In this document: positions 1 to 12,602 of the stretch, piece after piece | How positions within the stretch are numbered: the stretch's first letter is position 1 | How the letters are laid out: each line of letters opens with the position of its first letter | Source: Protea cynaroides | Lineage: Eukaryota; Streptophyta; Magnoliopsida; Proteales; Proteaceae | Direction of reading: 5' to 3' | DNA length: 64,000 nucleotides | Assembly (NCBI GenBank): GCA_028583415.1 | Contig: CM053270.1 | Location: 60,043,117 to 60,107,116, forward strand | Position numbers and translations under genes: made by a program | Notes under the pieces: generated by a model | Seen by the model: the letters and a program-made list of their open reading frames with translations, nothing else | Database searches by the model: none | What the model was told of the DNA's origin: nothing

Positions 1-1520
1 GGTGCATTAAACTGTCAATAAATCGCAAGCAAAACCATTTAATAAAAAATTGATAAAAAATGGGTAATTGAGACCAATTAATGATCAGTTCTGATAGCAA
101 TTTCGATACCGTTTAATTAACCAGTTTAATTTTTGTTTTACCTTCCTATGCACCACACTACACAGCATTGCACCGTTTAACCTGTAATAAACTGTTTAAC
201 ACCTTTACCTGTACTGTAATCCATGATATCATGGATAAAAATCTTCTCCCGTCGCAGGAGGTTCTTGCCGTTGATCGAGGTTGGAGATCAGTCGGCCCGC
301 CTACCAATACATGGGGAAGTGAACTGGCCAAGGCGGCAAGTCGACGGGAAAGAATTTCTATACTGATATCATCCATATTGTTTCTTATTTGGAATCCGTT
401 TCTTTTCATTTATTACGAGACAACAAAACAAATAGCTGACTCTCTTGCCAGGGAAGTCCATCCTTAACCTGTAGGACTATTTGACGTGAGCTAAAATGCT
501 ACAATTAATCTAAGCAGTGGTTTACATATCAGGATCTGATCGGCTGCCGTATTGTATCCATATCGGAATACCGATACCATACCTAATTAATTTATTTTTT
601 AATATTTTATTTATTTAGCTACGTGTCATTATGTTATTGGTTCTATATCCACCACTGCACCATCGGTTGATTCGTAAGTCTCAAATTGATTCGAGAACCA
701 CGTGACGGCTATCGGGACAGGCTGCCGCGTCCTCCCTGGGAGAAGACGATGTGAGTCCGAATTCTTCCTTTTTCAGCCGCACTTCACTTCTGAACTTGTG
801 ACGTGAAGTTAATTCTGATTCTCGAAGACAGACTTCAGTTCTTACTCTCAACTTCTCCGCATTTCAAAATTTCCAATCCGAATTCTTGGATGTCCTCTGT
901 AATCTGTTTCCTGTATACTCTCTAGGATTAGGCTTTTTACAGAGAACGAACTTTCTTCGTTTCTTCTTCTTCTTACATCTTCGTTTATTATTTCTTCAGG
1001 TAATCTGTTATCTCTCCATTTTTTGGTTTTTGGTAACAGTTCTCTAGCGTTGCTCGTAGAGAGACATCCACGGAGTTGCTATCTTCGTCTGATCAGGGTA
1101 AGTTTTCTCATCTTTTGATTCTTCTTCTCTCTCTGAGTTTGATAGTAAATAAAGATACTTTAATCACAGTCAAAACATCAAACGAACCTCCAAGAGCCAA
1201 GACTCTGGTTTTTGGAAGTAATCCATTAAGTTTTCAGTTTTGTACCTACGAAAGGATTCCCTTTCAATTACTAGCAGACTGATACAATGCCAGCCTTCCA
1301 TTTTTAAACTGTATAAAGAAGATCTACTTGGAAAACAAAACTGAAAGGGAATCATGATTCTCGACTCCTGTGTGAATGTCGTTCTTAGTTCTCATTTCTC
1401 AGACCAATTCGACGGTTACATAACGGACTTCTCGTCTCCTAAACGTCTCTGTTGTTCAGTGCTCAGTCTCCTGCTCCTCTCCTTGTTTCGAGTTTGACTG
1501 ACAATTACATAGAGGGAGAG
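1..1520 (+). other. 5' flank and probable leader region of the TrpRS pseudogene
   Basis: No protein-coding gene is supported here. The stretch from about 950 to 1,500 is pyrimidine-rich, and a T-rich tract ending in cttcag at about 999 could be an acceptor of a leader intron, which fits a 5' untranslated region. The first part (1-560) is AT-rich. The short ORFs on both strands at 158-467 overlap each other and show no recognisable domain. I could not place a TATA box or a transcription start with confidence. Confidence 0.35.
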
Positions 1521-4500
1521 ATGGAGAACGACGAAAGAGAAGAGCAGAAGGAAGAAGAGGATCAGATCGTGAATCCATGGAAGGTAGAGGCGAAGGAGGG
1601 AGGGAAGATCGACTACGATAAGCTCATTGATAAGTTCGGGTGTCAAAGAATCGATGAATCCCTAATCGTGGCGTCGAACGTCTCACCTCTCGCATTCCTC
1701 ATGTCGTCCTTCGCCGCGGCGTCTTTTTCGCTCACAGGTTTCTATTTCACGATTCAACTCTAATTCTTTTGTCTATCACTCTACCTGTTTGTCTAGTTCA
1801 TGGATTGATGTACTAACTGACTTCCAATTTTATTTTGAAGTTAATCATAGGGATTTTAATGATATACTGGATGCGTATGAAAGAGGAGGAAATTTTTATC
1901 TATATACTGGGAGAGGGCCGTCGTCGGACGGTCTACATGTGGACCATCTTCTTCCATTTATGTTCACGAAGTACATTTCCTCGGAACTCAATGATATTTC
2001 AATCTTGTACTGTTCGGATTTTACTTGTGAGCTTTGTATACGATCGTTTGCAGATACTAGCAGGACGCTTTCAAGGTCCCTCTGGTGGGGGGAGATCAGT
2101 TTCAAGGTCCCACTGGTGATTCAACTAACAGATGACGAAAATGCATTTGGAAAAAACTCTCAGTGGAAGAAAGTCAAAGACTTGCTGGTGAAAATGCAAA
2201 AGATATTATAGCTTGTGGCTTTGACATTACAAAAACCTTTATTTTCTCAGATTTTGATTATGTTGGAGGGTTAGTATAAAATTTACATTTCTTACTGAGC
2301 TTTCAATTGTATAGAGCTACTGTTCAGATTTATGGATTTGTGAGATCATATTAAACGAAGCTGTAAACCCAAATGTTCCTAGGCTGTTCAAGATAAGATG
2401 CAAACCAGTGAACACACTGAGATAACTTTATATATACAATTTGCAATTATTAGTTTGTTCGGATTAATCTGGGATTATAAGTCATCTAATCTACAGTATC
2501 TACTATCATAGCCTCATAGGTTAATCTATAGGCAGTATCTAAGAGGAGGCAGCTGTTGAATTTGAATTTGGTGCTTCCATTGTTTCAAAATTTGAAGAAC
2601 TTAACACTTAGAACATCTAGAACATCTAGTCTTCTAATGCACATGGATTAGCTGTTCAATGCTTAATATGCTTACTTATACTGATTTTGTCCTGTTGATC
2701 TTTAATTTTAACCTTAAAAAGCTGTTGGAATATCCACTAAAAAAATGCAAGTAACTTAATTTGAAACATCTTTCTAGTTTGAGAGTTGGTCATACCATAT
2801 CCAACTTTAGAACAAGCATGAATGGGATATTCTATCTGATAAAATAATTACATTGTTCAACTGTAGAAGGGTTAACTCTGAATATACAATGTGATGTCCA
2901 AAAACTGAAGGGTTGACAACAATGTGCTATTTTCATATGTTTGACCTTGGTCCAATTTAAAGCATCTATCTCAGAATATTTTTTTTCTTTGAATTCAGTT
3001 TTATCAGTGCTTGCATATAGATTATTTAAGTCCGGGGTTGGTTTGATGATGTTCAAAGGTCTCCAGTGTGTTTTTCTTCTTCTTAAATGTGTAATTTGTA
3101 ATGATGCTAGAATCACCACCAATCTTCAAGGTTTCCAAGCTCCAGAGGAACATGTCATTCAACATATGGTTTTAAAAATGAATAGGCAATCTAAATCTTG
3201 ATTTATTTTTGAAATCTTTCCTTGTTTTCTTCTGCTTTCACTTTCAGTCAATTGGAGTGAATGTAGTAAACAAGCTTTAGGCTTACTTCACAAGCTAACT
3301 ACCACTGTAATCAAGTCAGTGTTTTTCTCCAGTGTGGTAGTGCTTATGTTAGACTTCTTTGCTGCAGTGCCTTTTACAGGAATATGGTGAAAGTTTCAAA
3401 ATGTGTCACATTCAATAAGGTGAGGATGAAGCTGAACATCTTATATGACAGGATTCTTTCAACTTTTTTCTTTTTCTCTTCTGTAATTTTATGGCACATT
3501 TTGCTCTTTGTGTTAATTGTCCTAACCCAAAAACAAGGATTATTTTTTCAATTGGTGCAATGCAGGTTGTGGGAATATTTGGTTTCACTGCTGAAGATTA
3601 TATTGGGAAAATTGGTTTTCCACCAGTGCAGTTAGGTCTGCTGCCTCAGTCATTTGAGTGTATAAATTTGTGGATTCATTTATATGTTTGAATGGGAGTT
3701 GTATTTTCTTATTATTCCTATTAGTTTAGTTCTAGTGATAATTTAGATTCTCTCTCTCAACATCTTAAGTTTGATTGCAGGCTGTTCCATCCTTCCCCAG
3801 CTCCTTCCCCCCCCACCTCTTCTCTGAAAAGATTATCTCCGTTGCTTGATTCCCTGTGGAATTGACCAGGTTTAGTGTTCTCTATCAACTATTTATTTGT
3901 TTTGGGGATGTTATGTAGTCATACTATTTTTCTGGATTAGAATAGACTTTGGTAAATCTATTAGTTCATATGAACAATGAAACATATATTGAATCATCTG
4001 TGTACTAGTTTAACTTATAAATTTGACAATTGTTACTGAGAAATGTTGAAATTTGAAAGTAAAAATGATCAATGACGTTGTAGCTCTAAGCCATTATAAT
4101 CATCTTTCTTCCAATTTCTTTTGTGGGTGTAGGGGGGAATTCAATACATTGGTAGGTATGTCGGCCACTGTTTCTAGCCTCTGACTGAGGCTTGCATGTG
4201 TGCCTCCACGGGCTGCCTGCATTCCCACTTCCCATCAAATAAACCTTTTAAAATGTTTCTGTTGCTGTGGACTTCATTCCCTTCCTCTTATCTTTCGCCA
4301 TTATAATTTCGTGGACTGTTGATTTTTTTTTCTTTTAGTTAGTACCATAATGTTTCCTGTAATTGGAAATAAGAAACTTAATTTTGATATTATCAATGTA
4401 GGCCCAAGGATAGGCTATGATGCTACATGCATAAGTGGTATATGTATGTGGGGCATGAGCCATTTGCATGGATTGCATGATTGGTGTTTCCCACTCAATA

Positions 4501-5835
4501 TGCAAGAGGGGGGGTTGGTAATGATGGGCACAATTTACATGCTAGTGCTCCAGGAGAAGAATTGTACAGTATGGAAGTTGTGATCATTCTATCAGGTTGA
4601 GGTAACACAAATCACAAATACTAAAATGTATATATGTGCAATCACACCACTGGGAGAATTTGGTTTTATTTAAATCATATGAAGAACAACAAGTACTATG
4701 TTTGGGACCTTTTCTTCACAAGCAGAGTGTTCTACTTCTCTAAAATCTTATTGCCGTTGGCTTTTATAATTTACTTTTCTATTCCATCTCATAGAAGCAA
4801 GGTAATTACTTGATTGCATCATTATTTTTCTTCCCAACTAAATCTGTACCCCCCCTGGGGGGAATTTGCTCAGGATCCTTATTTCAGAATGACACGATAT
4901 GTTGCTCCTAGGATCGGATATCAGAAGCCTGCATTGATTGAATCATTATTCTTCCCTGCCCTACTGGTACTCTCCTTGTAATTTTTTTACCATCTTATGG
5001 TAACCGTTCCTGTTAGTCATGAATATCATTGCGCCATCTATTTGGTTGTTGTTTTGTATTTATTTTACGTAAAAATTATGGTTGAAACAAAATGAAGTTG
5101 TATTGGTATAAATACATACTGAAATTATTTTACTCATTCAATACAAAAGTTTGGAGGATTACTTATGTTTATATATTTATTTATTTTGGTTATTAAATAA
5201 TGGTTTGGCCAATCATGTCATTGCCACTCAATGATGAGACCTCCCTCATTACATGGCAGGATTCTTTTCCTTAATCTCCCATGCCCAACTATTGTACCTT
5301 GTCATGCTTAATAAAAGTAGCAACAAAATGATGAAGTAATACAAACCACTTTGATAACTAGGAATCGATTTTCTGGGATATTTTCTGTTAAAACAAATGG
5401 ACAGTGTTGATTATTTAGCAGAAGGGGAAGAAAAGGCTTGAAATGCTGTCTCTCTCTCAAGAGGACACAAGATTGGTTGTGCACACGTTCTTTATACTCT
5501 TAAATTATGATGTAAAAGGTAGCTAGCTATATCACCCCGAAAATTTGGTCGGGGGCATATTTGCAGCAGTAAAAAGACATGATTGTGTGTTACTTATCCA
5601 TTTATCTATAACAATGAAGGGAAAAAAGGAGTTTGGCTTATTTATTGGCAAATTTGTGTCATTTGTTCAAATTTCCAGCTTCTAAGTTCATTTTGTCTTA
5701 TTGATTTTGCTAGTTGTGAAGCATAATTTGTTCCTTTTATCTGTATATTTGCAGGGTGAGACAGGGAAAATGTTTTCCTGTGATCCAAATTCTGCAATTT
5801 ATGTGACGGACTCTGCAAAAGACATTGAAAACAAA

Positions 5836-7904
5836 GTATGTCTTTAAGCTTCCTCATCCAGGTTTTACCATAGCCAATTTACTCAGGAGGGATCATCGGT
5901 ATCTTTTCCTCTTCTGTGTGTATTGCCTACTATATGGTGGGGATACCAATGAGAAGGATGATCTTCATTGTGTTTTTTTTCCCTTACTTTTTATCACTGT
6001 AGGACACTGAAACCACAGTCCTCCTTTAACCTTAAAAAAAAAAAAAAAAAAAAAAAACAAAAACAAAACTCCTCTAACAATTTGAAATAACATGATTGAC
6101 TAGATGATTAATTTCATTTACTTGGGTGGGTTTTTTTGGTCATGAGAGCCCGATTGATGAGGGTAGGATACCTAAGTAGCCAGAATCACAGTGAATGCTA
6201 AGGAGTAGATTCAAAGTAATAATAATAACTAGAAATCTAGTCCACAGATGCAAATCAGATTTTAGGATTTGGTGAAGAATACCATTAAGAACAAGATATC
6301 CAAATTTGGAAGCAATCGAACTGTGATATGAATGAGTCCTTGTTATACTAGGACTAGGGTAGATAGGCAAATCTTTATTCAACAGAATTCACAGTGTCAA
6401 AATCTGACCAATAGATGTCGATGAGAATTTGTAACCATGTAGACAAAAATGACTTTGAATCTGACCAATAGATGTCGATGAGAATTAGTAACCATGTAGA
6501 CAAAAATGACTTTGGAAGGGTTTCAAAAGGTGATCTAGATCCAATGGTTGGATATGAATCTAGGAATACTTTTATTTGAGATGGGAGTATTCTAATCTAG
6601 CAGGAAACAAGTAGACAGTACATGAAAATCCTAATTAAGAAATTAATCATTAAACAGATCAGAAATTGATTGAATAACAGCACATCAGAATTAGGGTTCA
6701 ACAGTAGCGGAAACCTAATGGTGAATCAGTAAACTGTGAATTACGTTAGCCAAACAGTAGGTTGATTATCAGCAGCAAGCATCCAACAAGAACCCAAACC
6801 TGAGGGCAATTTAGGTTGAAGACACAAACCAGAAAATCAGATCGATGATGCATGGACAGAATTGAAATCAGATCTGGAATGAAACTTAAAACAAAACATT
6901 TACTCATTTAATTGAAACGAAGAGAAGGGAGAAGAAGAAGGATATGAACCTAGATTTGTCTCCTAGAACTGTGTTGACTTCACACCAACATACCTTGATT
7001 TTCCACCAATGGTTGCTGAATCTCACAGTAGCTCTGAGTCTCACATAAACAAAGAAAGGCAGCATCCATAATTTTCATTCATAAATTCGTCTCCAAAGCT
7101 GTAGCCTTTACAAACATAAATAAAAGACTTAAACAAATAAAATAAAGTATAGAATTCTAATACCCAACAACTTCAGTAATTAATAAATCCATTATTCCTA
7201 CCTCCAATCCATAATTTAGGCCCATTAAAATAGCATATTACAATGAAAACCATTGGAACAAAGGTCCAACATACATATAACCCAACCCAAGACTTATTTC
7301 CAGTAAAAGAAGTCCAATTTATAGATTTATCTGCAACACTAATGGGTGGATGATCTTGACAATTGACGATTGATTACATGATTAGCAGAGGGTGGAGGTT
7401 AAAGAATTTCCATGTCCTGTGTGAAGGAGAACAGGAAAATGGGTGACTGTAGTGGATGTGGTGGGATTTTTTGGTATGTGGTAGGGGTGGCTTGGGTGTC
7501 CAGGATACTATATTGGCATCTTTTAGTGCAATGAGAAGGGGCCAATGGAAGGGACAACTGTTATTTTGATTCCGTTTGCTTGTGTTGTCCTGGTGTTATG
7601 GTAGGAAAGAAACTAAAGAATATTTGAGCAAAGGTGGTTGGTGCATCAGGTGCAGCACAAAAAGCTAAGAGCCTTATTTCTTGATGTTTGTCTACAGCGA
7701 AGGAATTCGGGTGTTAAATACCTTTTGTTTATGAGACAATTGGGATGAAGATGTGAATGGGTAGGGACTTCTGACGTTTTGCATTTGCTGGGGTGGTTAT
7801 TGGATGTAATGTGTGGGTTTTGGGGTGGCGATTACTGCTTTTGTACAGCATCCTGAGTGTTGTATAGGTTGCTTTTTTGAATTCAATGAATATAATTTTC
7901 CTTC
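5836..7904 (+). other. Left part of pseudogene intron 8, no gene
   Basis: This is AT-rich intronic sequence with an A-run at about 6034-6056 and a short tandem duplication (6401-6514). The stretch 6,100-7,370 looks like old transposon-derived DNA, but no domain, terminal repeat or long ORF can be assigned. Confidence 0.4.
6401..6514. repeat. 57-base tandem duplication
   Basis: Two adjacent 57-base units begin with aatctgaccaatagatgtcg at 6401 and 6458. I see one difference between them (gaatttg against gaattag), so the duplication is recent. Confidence 0.9.
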
Positions 7905-8140
7905 GGGCCTTGTTTGTTTTGTTGTAAAATTTTCTGTGCAACTGTTATTTTACATTAAAATTTTCTTACTTTTTCAATATTTTTCTCTTTGCAATGTTAA
8001 AACAAACAGTGGAAAATCTTATTTTACTGGAAAATTTCCTTTTTCGCCATTTTACATCAAAACAAATGGAACCTATAGGAAAATGTTAATGTAAAATGCC
8101 ATTTTCATGGAAAATTTTCCAACGAAACAAACAGGGCCTT
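7905..8140. mobile_element. MITE-like foldback element in intron 8
   Basis: The left end starts gggccttgtttgttttg and the right end reads cgaaacaaacagggcctt. These are inverted repeats of about 30 bases that continue into aaaattttc on both sides. The element is about 236 bases, non-coding and AT-rich inside. The GGCCCTGTTTGTTT-type end is typical of small non-autonomous DNA transposons in plants. No target duplication is clear. A diverged relative lies at about 58,330-58,580. Confidence 0.6.
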
Positions 8141-8152
8141 GGGGAGAAAAGC

Positions 8153-8200
8153 ACCCCCTCCCCCCTCCCCCCCCCCCCCCCTCCCCCTCCCCCTCCCCCT
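8153..8200. repeat. C-rich low-complexity tract
   Basis: About 48 bases consist almost only of C with a few T, directly left of the MULE palindrome. The open frames over it (proline or glycine runs) are artefacts. Confidence 0.9.
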
Positions 8201-8212
8201 CAACAAATAAAA

Positions 8213-11200
8213 TAGGAAAAATTTCAGCTACCACCCAAAATAGTTTTGAAACATCACCTACCACCCACAACTTTCAAAAAACATCAACTACCACCCTAAT
8301 GTTTACCACCGTTAATCAAATAGATCCACTCCGTTAAACGAATCCTGTTAATTTCTGATGTCATCTAAAATCAATTTTGAAATGGACAATAATACCCTTA
8401 AGGAAATGTTGAAAGATGGTTTTACCCTCTTTCACTTAATTCACCATACACCCCCAAATGGTAAGTTAAGCAATCTGTGAAAAAATAGGAATCCCGACTT
8501 GAAACGGAAGAAAGAAAGGATTTTGGAAACCCTTTCTTCTCTGATTGTGTTCGCCGACTATCTTCCTCGACGATGACGCAACGCTTCTCGTAGAATCCCG
8601 ACGACGATAGCCTTGAGCTGTCTTTGAAGGTGTTGTTCTTCGACGAAGACTGCAGGGTCGACTGCACTGTGTTCTTCAACACACGATTCTTCGTAGACTG
8701 ATAGGAAGCTCGCCATCTGCGTTTTTGGGGCTATGATTGTAGGTTTCTTCTCGGCTTCAGAGATAGGTTCCAATTTTCCCCCATTTCTCGGCTTCTCTCA
8801 ATCTGCGGTTTTTCCCCAATCTAATTTCAGGTAAGAGAAACCCTAAAATAAAATTGATAGGTTCCAATTTTCCTTTCCTACTTAAATTGTAGGAAAGTTA
8901 AAACTTGACATATATAGTTTACTATGGACAGATAGTTTGCTATGGATAGATAATATTTACTCGATAGTGAAGTGAAGTATTGGTCCTTGGTAGTGTGGGT
9001 CTGGTGTGGCCGACAAAGGTCGTTTGTCGACTACTAGGGTATGTATTTTTTATTTTTTTGGATTGCTAATTTTATCTTTTTGGATTCACCTCTTTGTTTA
9101 TACTTTTATTGTCAATCTTGTTTACAGATTGTCCTATTCTAGTTCTCTACACAGTATATTACCGGATATTTCATCACTTTGGTATGCTTTTTCCTTTTTT
9201 GTCTCTGTTGTGGGGAATGCCGTAAGGACGTCTAGAAATGATTTTGTCTCTATGTCTGTTAGCCTGTTAGTGGTATTATGGGTTTGGAATTTTGATGATG
9301 TGTCATTGTTCCTCTCTTATATGAGTGAATATGATGATGTTTCAACGTTTGTGGTATTATGTCTGTTAGCTTGTTATTATCAATCTTGTGTCCCCCCATC
9401 TCACGGTACCCCCCCAAGCTTTAAGCCTTGAACTATTGTACTCTTCAAGAATGATGGCGACTGGTGAGTGCAAAGGGGATAATTCCCACAATATGGTCCC
9501 CTACCATCGAAAAACAACAATATAAGGGGATAATTCCCAACATATTTTTACATTAAATTCCCAACCTATTTGTCTGCCATGTGGGTGCATTGTCATTGAC
9601 TAATTCCCAACCTATTTGCTTTGTAAAGTGTTCACTTGGTCCCCCAAACCCCACCTTGTTTACCATGTGGGTGCATTGATTTTTATATTGCCTATTTGTC
9701 TGCCATGTGGGTTCCAATGAACTTTAACTCTTAGGTTATGTTTGAAAAAAAGACAAGTCTTTTGGATTGTGCATTGATTTGGTCCCTAGACCCCACCTTG
9801 TCTGCCCTCTAGACAGGTGGGGTTTGGGGACCAAATCACTGCTTTACTTTTGTAATGCTCATCATCTTAATATGTGTTCTCGAATGATTCCTTAATATGT
9901 TTTAGGTTACTTTTAATATTTTTTTCATCTTATCAACAGTAGTCCCATAATGGCCGAAAAACAGAGCGTTTATTACATGTGGCAGGATCGCACAGAGTTA
10001 AAGTTAGTGGATGATGATATGTTTAGCTGGATTGACCTTATACATATCGCCTATTGTACAGTTCTTAGTGACATTCTTGAAGGTTGGTCTGTGACATTTT
10101 TTGCAAAGACAAAATTGTTAGATGGTGGTTACTATCATGTCAATAATGATAAGAAAACAGTGGAGATAATTAAAATGTTTAAACGCTTGGAAGAGCTGTT
10201 CCTTTGCATATATACAATGTTAAAGTGGGTGAGGCGACAGGGGAAAATTATAAGATCAATGGCTATGACTCTACAATGATTGGTAGGCCCCGACCTCGAA
10301 GAAGAAATCTTGCCACAATTCATTTACAGGAGCTGCTTAGTAGTTCCACTGTACATGCTACTGATGTGAGTATGTCTGTACAAGAGTTGCCTAGCAGTGC
10401 TACTATTGCTCCTATTGTTGTGAGTGAGGCTGTCCAGGACTTACATAGCACTATAAATAGTCAAACTGATGGCAACAAAGAGCCTTCTGGTAAAGCAATT
10501 AGTGGTAGCAATTTGGGGAAGAACAAGGGCAAAGCACTAGCTATTGATTTTGAAGAGTCTAAAGATGGGGATGACCCATTAAATAGCAATTGAGATATTA
10601 ATGTAGAGGATACCAGAGAATCCTCTATTGATTCTGAAGAGTGAAAAGTTTGAAGATGATGAGGATGACCTTATTTTATTAGACATGGAAGAAGATGAAG
10701 TTGAAGAGGAAAGCACTGCTAGAGATATAAAGGTTGACATTGATCAGTTGGAGAGGATAAACATTCAAGTTGGCTCTGTTTTTGAGGATATGTACACATG
10801 TAGGAGAACTTTGAATGACCTGATTATCCAAGAAGGGTCCAATGTCATAAGTTTGAAAAATAAAAAAAAGAGGGTTACAGTAATTTGCTCTAGTGAAGGC
10901 TGTCAATGGAGTATCCATGCTGCTCTTACTCCTCATGGTAGAACTTTTAAGGTGAGAAGGTATTAGCCTCAGCATATTTGTCAAAGGGTTGCCAATGCAA
11001 ACTAGATAGCAAAAAAACTGGCTAATAGGTTAAGGGCAGATCCATATATGAAAATAAAGAGCATGCATGCTGCCATCAATGCCAGGTATTCTATTAACTC
11101 AAAACCACAGCAACTATACTGGGTTAGGTTGGCGGCTAAACAGGAGGACCTGATAAGTCACAAAAAGTCATATGCTCTATTGCAACCTTATAGTGAGATG

Positions 11201-12602
11201 CTTCTATAGAGGAACCTTGGGAGTTCATTCAAGATGCAATTTGAAGACATGTCTACAACAGATGTAATTTCGGTATTTAAAAGACTTTTTGTTTGCTTGT
11301 CAGCATATAAGAAAGGATTTATTCAGGGATGCAGGCCTTTCATTGGTATTGATGGTTGCCACTTGAAGGGGACATGAAGGGGACATATCGTGGGATCCTA
11401 TTGGCAGTCACGTCAATGGATGCAAACGATGGACTGTTCTCTATTGCTTTCAGTGTTGAAATTGAAAACAAGGAAAGCTGGGTCTGGTTTCTGATTGCAT
11501 TATCTGATGCATTATCTTATGATCTTGATGGGGTTCCTCTGACATTTATGTCAGATAAACAGAAGGTAAGGAAGATTTTCTAATTTGTATTTCAATGTCA
11601 AGCATATATTTTTTAGGTTTGAAAAGTATCCTCTTATATTATTTTTTTTGGTAAAATTTTTCTTATTAAATTGTTATAGGGCTTATCAGAAGCTATTTCT
11701 GAAATTTTTCCAAGTGCCGACCAAAAGCTATGCTATAGGCACCTTTACATCAATTTCAAGATGAAATTTCCTAGTTTACTATCGAGAAGATTTTTTTGGG
11801 ACTACGTGCAAGGCTTACAATGCTACGGAATTTAACATTGCAATAAATGAGATTATGACAATAAAAAAGGAAGCTTTTGTATGGATGATGAAAAATCCTA
11901 TCTCATATTGGACCAGACATGCCTTTGACCATGCTATTAAAAGTGACTATGTCACTAATAATATGTCAGAGTGTTTTAACAATTGGATTAATTCCTTAAG
12001 AAGCAAACCTATTCTGATATTATTCCATGAAATTAGAAGACAACTAACAGCAAGGATGCAGAATAGGTACCGAAAGGGATGTAGTCTGAAAGGGTCTTTG
12101 ACACCTGCATTCTAGAAGAAATTAGATATGGCTGGGAGTGCATCTAGGAATTGTTAGATCTTGTCATGTGGTCTGGAGGAATATGAGATTAATGATGGTG
12201 AGAGCATGTATGTTGTAAACTTGAAGAAGAATCAATGTGAGTGCTGTGTATGGGAAGTTAATGAACTTCCATGTAAACATGCAGCAGCTGCTATCTTCTT
12301 CAAGAGAGGTAGATTGGAGGATCATGTGTCCTCATATTTTTCTCCTCAAAAGTTTATGCTCTCATATACTGAGGTTATCCATGGTATGCCTGGGTTGGAC
12401 ACATTGAGGAACATTAAAGGTGTGCATGTGATACAACCTCTACATTATAAGAGAAAAGCTGGTAGGCCATCCAAAAAAAGGAAGAGAAAAGCTGAGGAAG
12501 AACCTGGTAATGGAATTAGAAAGAAGACTGGTACTGTTACATGTTCAAGAGCAACAGAGCTCTTATTTTCACTTCAATCAACATTCTTGATCCTATGACG
12601 TG
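8213..12602 (+). mobile_element. Mutator-like element (MULE), left copy
   Basis: The element begins with a terminal inverted repeat carrying repeated accaccc blocks (8,215-8,320). A non-coding leader follows, up to the transposase start at 9950. The 3' terminal repeat is missing; the sequence runs through the spacer into the mirror copy. There is no clear 9-11 base target duplication at the outer boundary. The reading direction agrees with the host pseudogene. Confidence 0.85.
9950..12598 (+). pseudogene. MuDR-type transposase, left copy, broken
   Basis: The protein family cuts and moves Mutator elements. In order I see an N-terminal MuDR-like domain (9950-10200, SWIDLIHIAYCTVLSD and GGYYHVNNDKK), an acidic serine-rich linker (10,300-10,760), a zinc-binding/WRKY-GCM1-like stretch (GSNVISLK, CSSEGCQWSIHA), a MULE transposase core with IDGCHLKGTYRG (first Asp), FMSDKQK (second Asp) and NNMSECFN (Glu), and a SWIM zinc finger (CECC...LPCKH, 12,220-12,285). 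An intron with GT at about 11,566 and AG at about 11,680 splits the core, and the mirror copy has the same intron. The coding frame is broken by shifts near 10,190 and stops at 10,591, 10,643, 10,964 and elsewhere, so it is not functional. The SWIM residues are intact here but not in the mirror copy. Confidence 0.85.

Noticed and set aside
158..467. Overlapping open frames on both strands near the left edge; the + strand frame ends with a phrase like the end of plant RNase H (ADSLAREV)
   Set aside because: Too short, no catalytic residues, and no flanking LINE sequence. The similarity may be chance.
8558..8773. Open frame on the - strand in the left MULE arm, matched by 16,238-16,573 in the right arm
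   Set aside because: It exists in both arms only because the arms are copies. Many residues differ between them, it points away from the transposase, and no domain is recognisable. Probably leader DNA of the MULE.
9006..9431. Hydrophobic open frame of 141 codons in the left MULE leader, with an 86-codon mirror at 15,763-16,023
   Set aside because: It is T-rich DNA read as Phe/Leu/Ser. The mirrored copy is cut by stops and no family is recognised.
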